Shown piece by piece: positions 21,585 through 23,217 of a stretch of 23,217 nucleotides of DNA. Position numbers and translations under genes: made by a program. Every line of letters starts with the position of its first letter. The stretch's first letter is position 1. The notes under the pieces were generated by a model, which worked only from the letters and a program-made list of their open reading frames with translations, had not been told where the DNA came from and ran no database searches. Source of the DNA: a virus; IMG/VR virus record IMGVR_UViG_3300020578_002130, positions 1 to 23,217 of that record; one strand, given 5' to 3'.

Positions 21585-21758
21585 ATGACAAAGCGTGATA
21601 AAAACTTTCGCATGGCAAAGCAAACAAAACGGCGACTTGCTCTGCTATTCCCACCACTTAGAGGCTACTATAAAAATCTGATGATTAATGCTCAGATTGC
21701 CTCTGAAATTGTTCCAAAGACAGACAAAAAGAAAAGAGAAGTTGAAAAGGAAGAATAA
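21585..21758 (+). CDS. Small basic protein of unknown function (57 aa)
   Basis: 57 aa with an ATG at 21585, a TTGGAG ribosome-binding site at 21574-21579 and a TAA overlapping the next ATG (TAATG), so its frame and start are well supported despite the short length. The sequence is MTKRDKNFRMAKQTKRRLAL, then LFPPLRGYYKNLMINAQIA, then a charged tail KKKREVEKEE. It is very basic at the N-terminus and amphipathic in the middle, consistent with binding nucleic acid or RNA polymerase. I recall similar short proteins in T4-like marine phages but cannot name a function. Confidence 0.75.
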   Translation: MTKRDKNFRMAKQTKRRLALLFPPLRGYYKNLMINAQIASEIVPKTDKKKREVEKEE

Positions 21759-22573
21759 TGTCTATTCAGATGTATAGTCATTTTCATATGTCTTTTCCTT
21801 TCAACTTTAAGTCTGAGTGGATGTTTGCGACTTATGCTGGTGGAATGGAAGCATATAAATGGATGCCACCGGATGAAATGGGCACTTACAAGAACATTGG
21901 AAGACCTATACAAGATTTTAGACGCCACTATTTCAAAACTTCCGAAGATGATTTCCTTCGTGCATTGGGTCAACAGGCAACAGAGTATTGGTTACTCAAA
22001 GAAACTCCTGTGACTGACTATATTGGTTGCACAACCTATCGTAGATATTTGTTATTGGATAGAAACATAGAAAAGAATGTTGCAAAAATTTCAATGCCTG
22101 CAACACAAGCAAATGCCGACAAGTTTGGCACAAAAGAACAACAAGAGATTGCATTAGAATATTTACAGACGGCTGATGTTTTGACAAATCATTCAATTGC
22201 ATTACCATTTTCAGTAGAGGCACAGTATCTTCAATCACAACCTAGTTTGTATTGGCAATTGTTCAAAGAAGCAATATATGATTTGTTTCCCAATTATCGT
22301 CAACATCTGACATGGTTTACGCATAACAATATTATCAACTATGAAACTTGTTACATTATGCGCCGAGATATCTTTGTGAGATATGCCACAGAACTGTTTG
22401 CAATCTTAGAAAACATTTGGCAGAATTCTGATGACAACTATCCCACACAACAAACAACCTCTGAGCCATTTCCGTGGAGATATCCTGGTTTCTTAGGGGA
22501 AAGATTTATGCCATTCTTTCTTTATGCAAACTCATTGAAAAAGATACAAGTACCTTTGGTGATATTAGAATGA
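21758..22573 (+). CDS. DUF4422-like probable glycosyltransferase
   Basis: 271 aa. The central pattern TEYWLLKETPVTDYIGCTTYRRYLL (about 75-99) matches the DUF4422 family, in which a TEYW..KN segment and DYIGLCHYRRYF recur; these proteins are usually encoded in capsule and LPS gene clusters and are regarded as glycosyltransferases. A later ETCYIMRRDIF segment and the C-terminal FMPFFLYANSLK also fit. It could glycosylate a host surface glycan or a virion protein. The start is at TAATG after the small basic gene, and its TGA overlaps the ATG of the dCMP deaminase gene. Confidence 0.7.
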   Translation: MSIQMYSHFHMSFPFNFKSEWMFATYAGGMEAYKWMPPDEMGTYKNIGRPIQDFRRHYFKTSEDDFLRALGQQATEYWLLKETPVTDYIGCTTYRRYLLLDRNIEKNVAKISMPATQANADKFGTKEQQEIALEYLQTADVLTNHSIALPFSVEAQYLQSQPSLYWQLFKEAIYDLFPNYRQHLTWFTHNNIINYETCYIMRRDIFVRYATELFAILENIWQNSDDNYPTQQTTSEPFPWRYPGFLGERFMPFFLYANSLKKIQVPLVILE

Positions 22574-22998
22574 AACAGAAATTTATTGATGCCCACATGC
22601 AAGCCGCAGAAGTCTATGCAAAACTCTCATCGGCAAGGAGACTACAAGTTGGTTGTGTAATTGTCAAAGAGAATACAATCATTGGCATAGGATACAATGG
22701 CATGCCTTCTGGTTGGGACAATGATTGTGAATATGCAGATTATTATGAAGATGGTGACTTTGTGATTAAATCAAAGCCAGAGGTTTTACATGCTGAAACG
22801 AATGCAGTTGCTAAAGTTGCAAGGTCTACAAATTCAACAGAAAATGCAGATTTGTTTGTTACTCATGCACCTTGCCTAGACTGTGCCAAGTTAATTTTTC
22901 AATCTGGCATTGGTCGAGTTTTCTATAGGGATACATATAGGAGTGAAGACGGTATAAACTTTCTTCGTCAATGTAATGTTGAGGTGAATCGTGTTTAA
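22570..22998 (+). CDS. cd: dCMP deaminase
   Basis: 142 aa from the ATG at 22570 (ATGA overlap); an in-frame upstream ATG at 22474 lies inside the previous gene and is rejected. The cytidine/deoxycytidylate deaminase zinc site is complete: H74-A-E76 in LHAETNAV, and C102/C105 in PCLDCAK. GYNGMPSGW at 41-49 is a dCMP deaminase signature. It converts dCMP to dUMP, the substrate of thymidylate synthase, for phage dTTP supply. It is shorter than T4 Cd (193 aa). No hydroxymethylase or thymidylate synthase gene is in the window. Confidence 0.94.
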   Translation: MKQKFIDAHMQAAEVYAKLSSARRLQVGCVIVKENTIIGIGYNGMPSGWDNDCEYADYYEDGDFVIKSKPEVLHAETNAVAKVARSTNSTENADLFVTHAPCLDCAKLIFQSGIGRVFYRDTYRSEDGINFLRQCNVEVNRV

Positions 22999-23019
22999 CT
23001 TAACAAAGGAAAAAAACAA

Positions 23020-23217
23020 ATGCAATTGACAAAAAACTTTTCACTAGCTGAAATGATTAAGAGTGAGACAGCACTTCGCCATGACATGGATAATACCCCT
23101 GGTGAACAGGAAATTGAAAATCTTAGAGTGCTATGTGAGCAAATACTACAACCGCTTCGTGATGCATACGGCAAAGGAATTAAAGTAAACTCTGGCTTCC
23201 GTCATCCAGAAGTTAAC
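23020..23217 (+). CDS. Peptidase M15-type protein, 5' part (truncated by window end)
   Basis: 66 codons are visible, open to the window edge. The ATG at 23020 is preceded by an AAAGGA site at 23005-23010. The sequence MQLTKNFSLAEMIKSETA, then NTPGEQEIENLRVLCEQILQPLRDAYG and IKVNSGFRHPEVN, matches the N-terminal half of M15A-type zinc D-Ala-D-Ala carboxypeptidase-like proteins; SGFRxPxVN leads into the zinc-ligand region, which lies beyond the edge. In phages these are endolysins, tail peptidoglycan hydrolases or related domains. It follows dCMP deaminase by 21 bases. Confidence 0.82.
   Translation, partial: MQLTKNFSLAEMIKSETALRHDMDNTPGEQEIENLRVLCEQILQPLRDAYGKGIKVNSGFRHPEVN

Noticed and set aside
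22474-22569. Upstream extension of dCMP deaminase
   Set aside because: The extra 32 residues overlap the DUF4422 gene and do not resemble the deaminase family; the ATGA start at 22570 fits the family N-terminus.

Overview
This window reads as part of the genome of a T4-like (Straboviridae/Kyanoviridae-type) myovirus of AT-rich, probably aquatic character. The diagnostic genes are a late sigma factor (gp55), the recombination nuclease pair gp47/gp46, the sliding clamp gp45, the clamp loader gp44/gp62 and the translational repressor RegA, in T4-like order. It also carries genes common in T4-like phages of aquatic bacteria: peptide deformylase, Hsp20, a CobS-like AAA ATPase, a 2OG-Fe(II) oxygenase and an M15-type peptidase. 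I see no photosynthesis genes, so nothing points directly to a cyanobacterial host; the host cannot be read from this window. All genes are on the + strand, mostly with ATGA/TAATG-type junctions. I recognised no tRNA, integrase, transposase or CRISPR array.

Layout. (1) 1-226: 3' end of an unidentified gene with an acidic tail. (2) 251-5980: a compact accessory cluster for an unusual sugar: B12-binding-type radical SAM enzyme, a split and very short thiamine-diphosphate enzyme (PP half, then PYR half), a heptose-7-phosphate-kinase-like GHMP kinase, a ColD-type PMP-dependent sugar 3-dehydratase and an extended SDR epimerase. (3) 6061-12759: late sigma factor, then a tightly overlapped operon of DUF465-like protein, gp47, gp46, peptide deformylase, AspH-like oxygenase, GNAT acetyltransferase and a large TSPPY-type DNA methyltransferase. 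(4) 12760-17037: three units each headed by a near-consensus sigma70 promoter: a zincin/acidic-linker/VWA protein, its probable partner MoxR/CobS-type AAA ATPase, and a small, codon-optimised putative DNA-binding protein preceded by a structured leader RNA. Terminators follow the second and third. (5) 17054-18270: GT-A-like glycosyltransferase and a dATP/dGTP diphosphohydrolase-like protein. (6) 18286-21001: replication block gp45, gp44, small membrane protein, gp62, RegA. (7) 21063-23217: Hsp20 with a UUCG hairpin, a 57-aa basic protein, a DUF4422-type probable glycosyltransferase, dCMP deaminase and the 5' part of an M15-type peptidase.

How they work together. gp45/44/62 form the replication clamp machinery, and in T4 the clamp also activates late transcription with gp55. 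gp46/47 drive recombination-dependent replication, and RegA represses translation of early mRNAs. dCMP deaminase and the dNTP diphosphohydrolase shape nucleotide pools. The sugar cluster and the two glycosyltransferase-like genes probably alter a glycan (host surface, virion or possibly DNA). The best candidates for poorly described biology are the minimal ThDP sugar cluster, the metalloprotease-like VWA plus AAA pair, the shared TGCTTGA-type promoter, and the pseudoknot-capable leader at 16632-16690.
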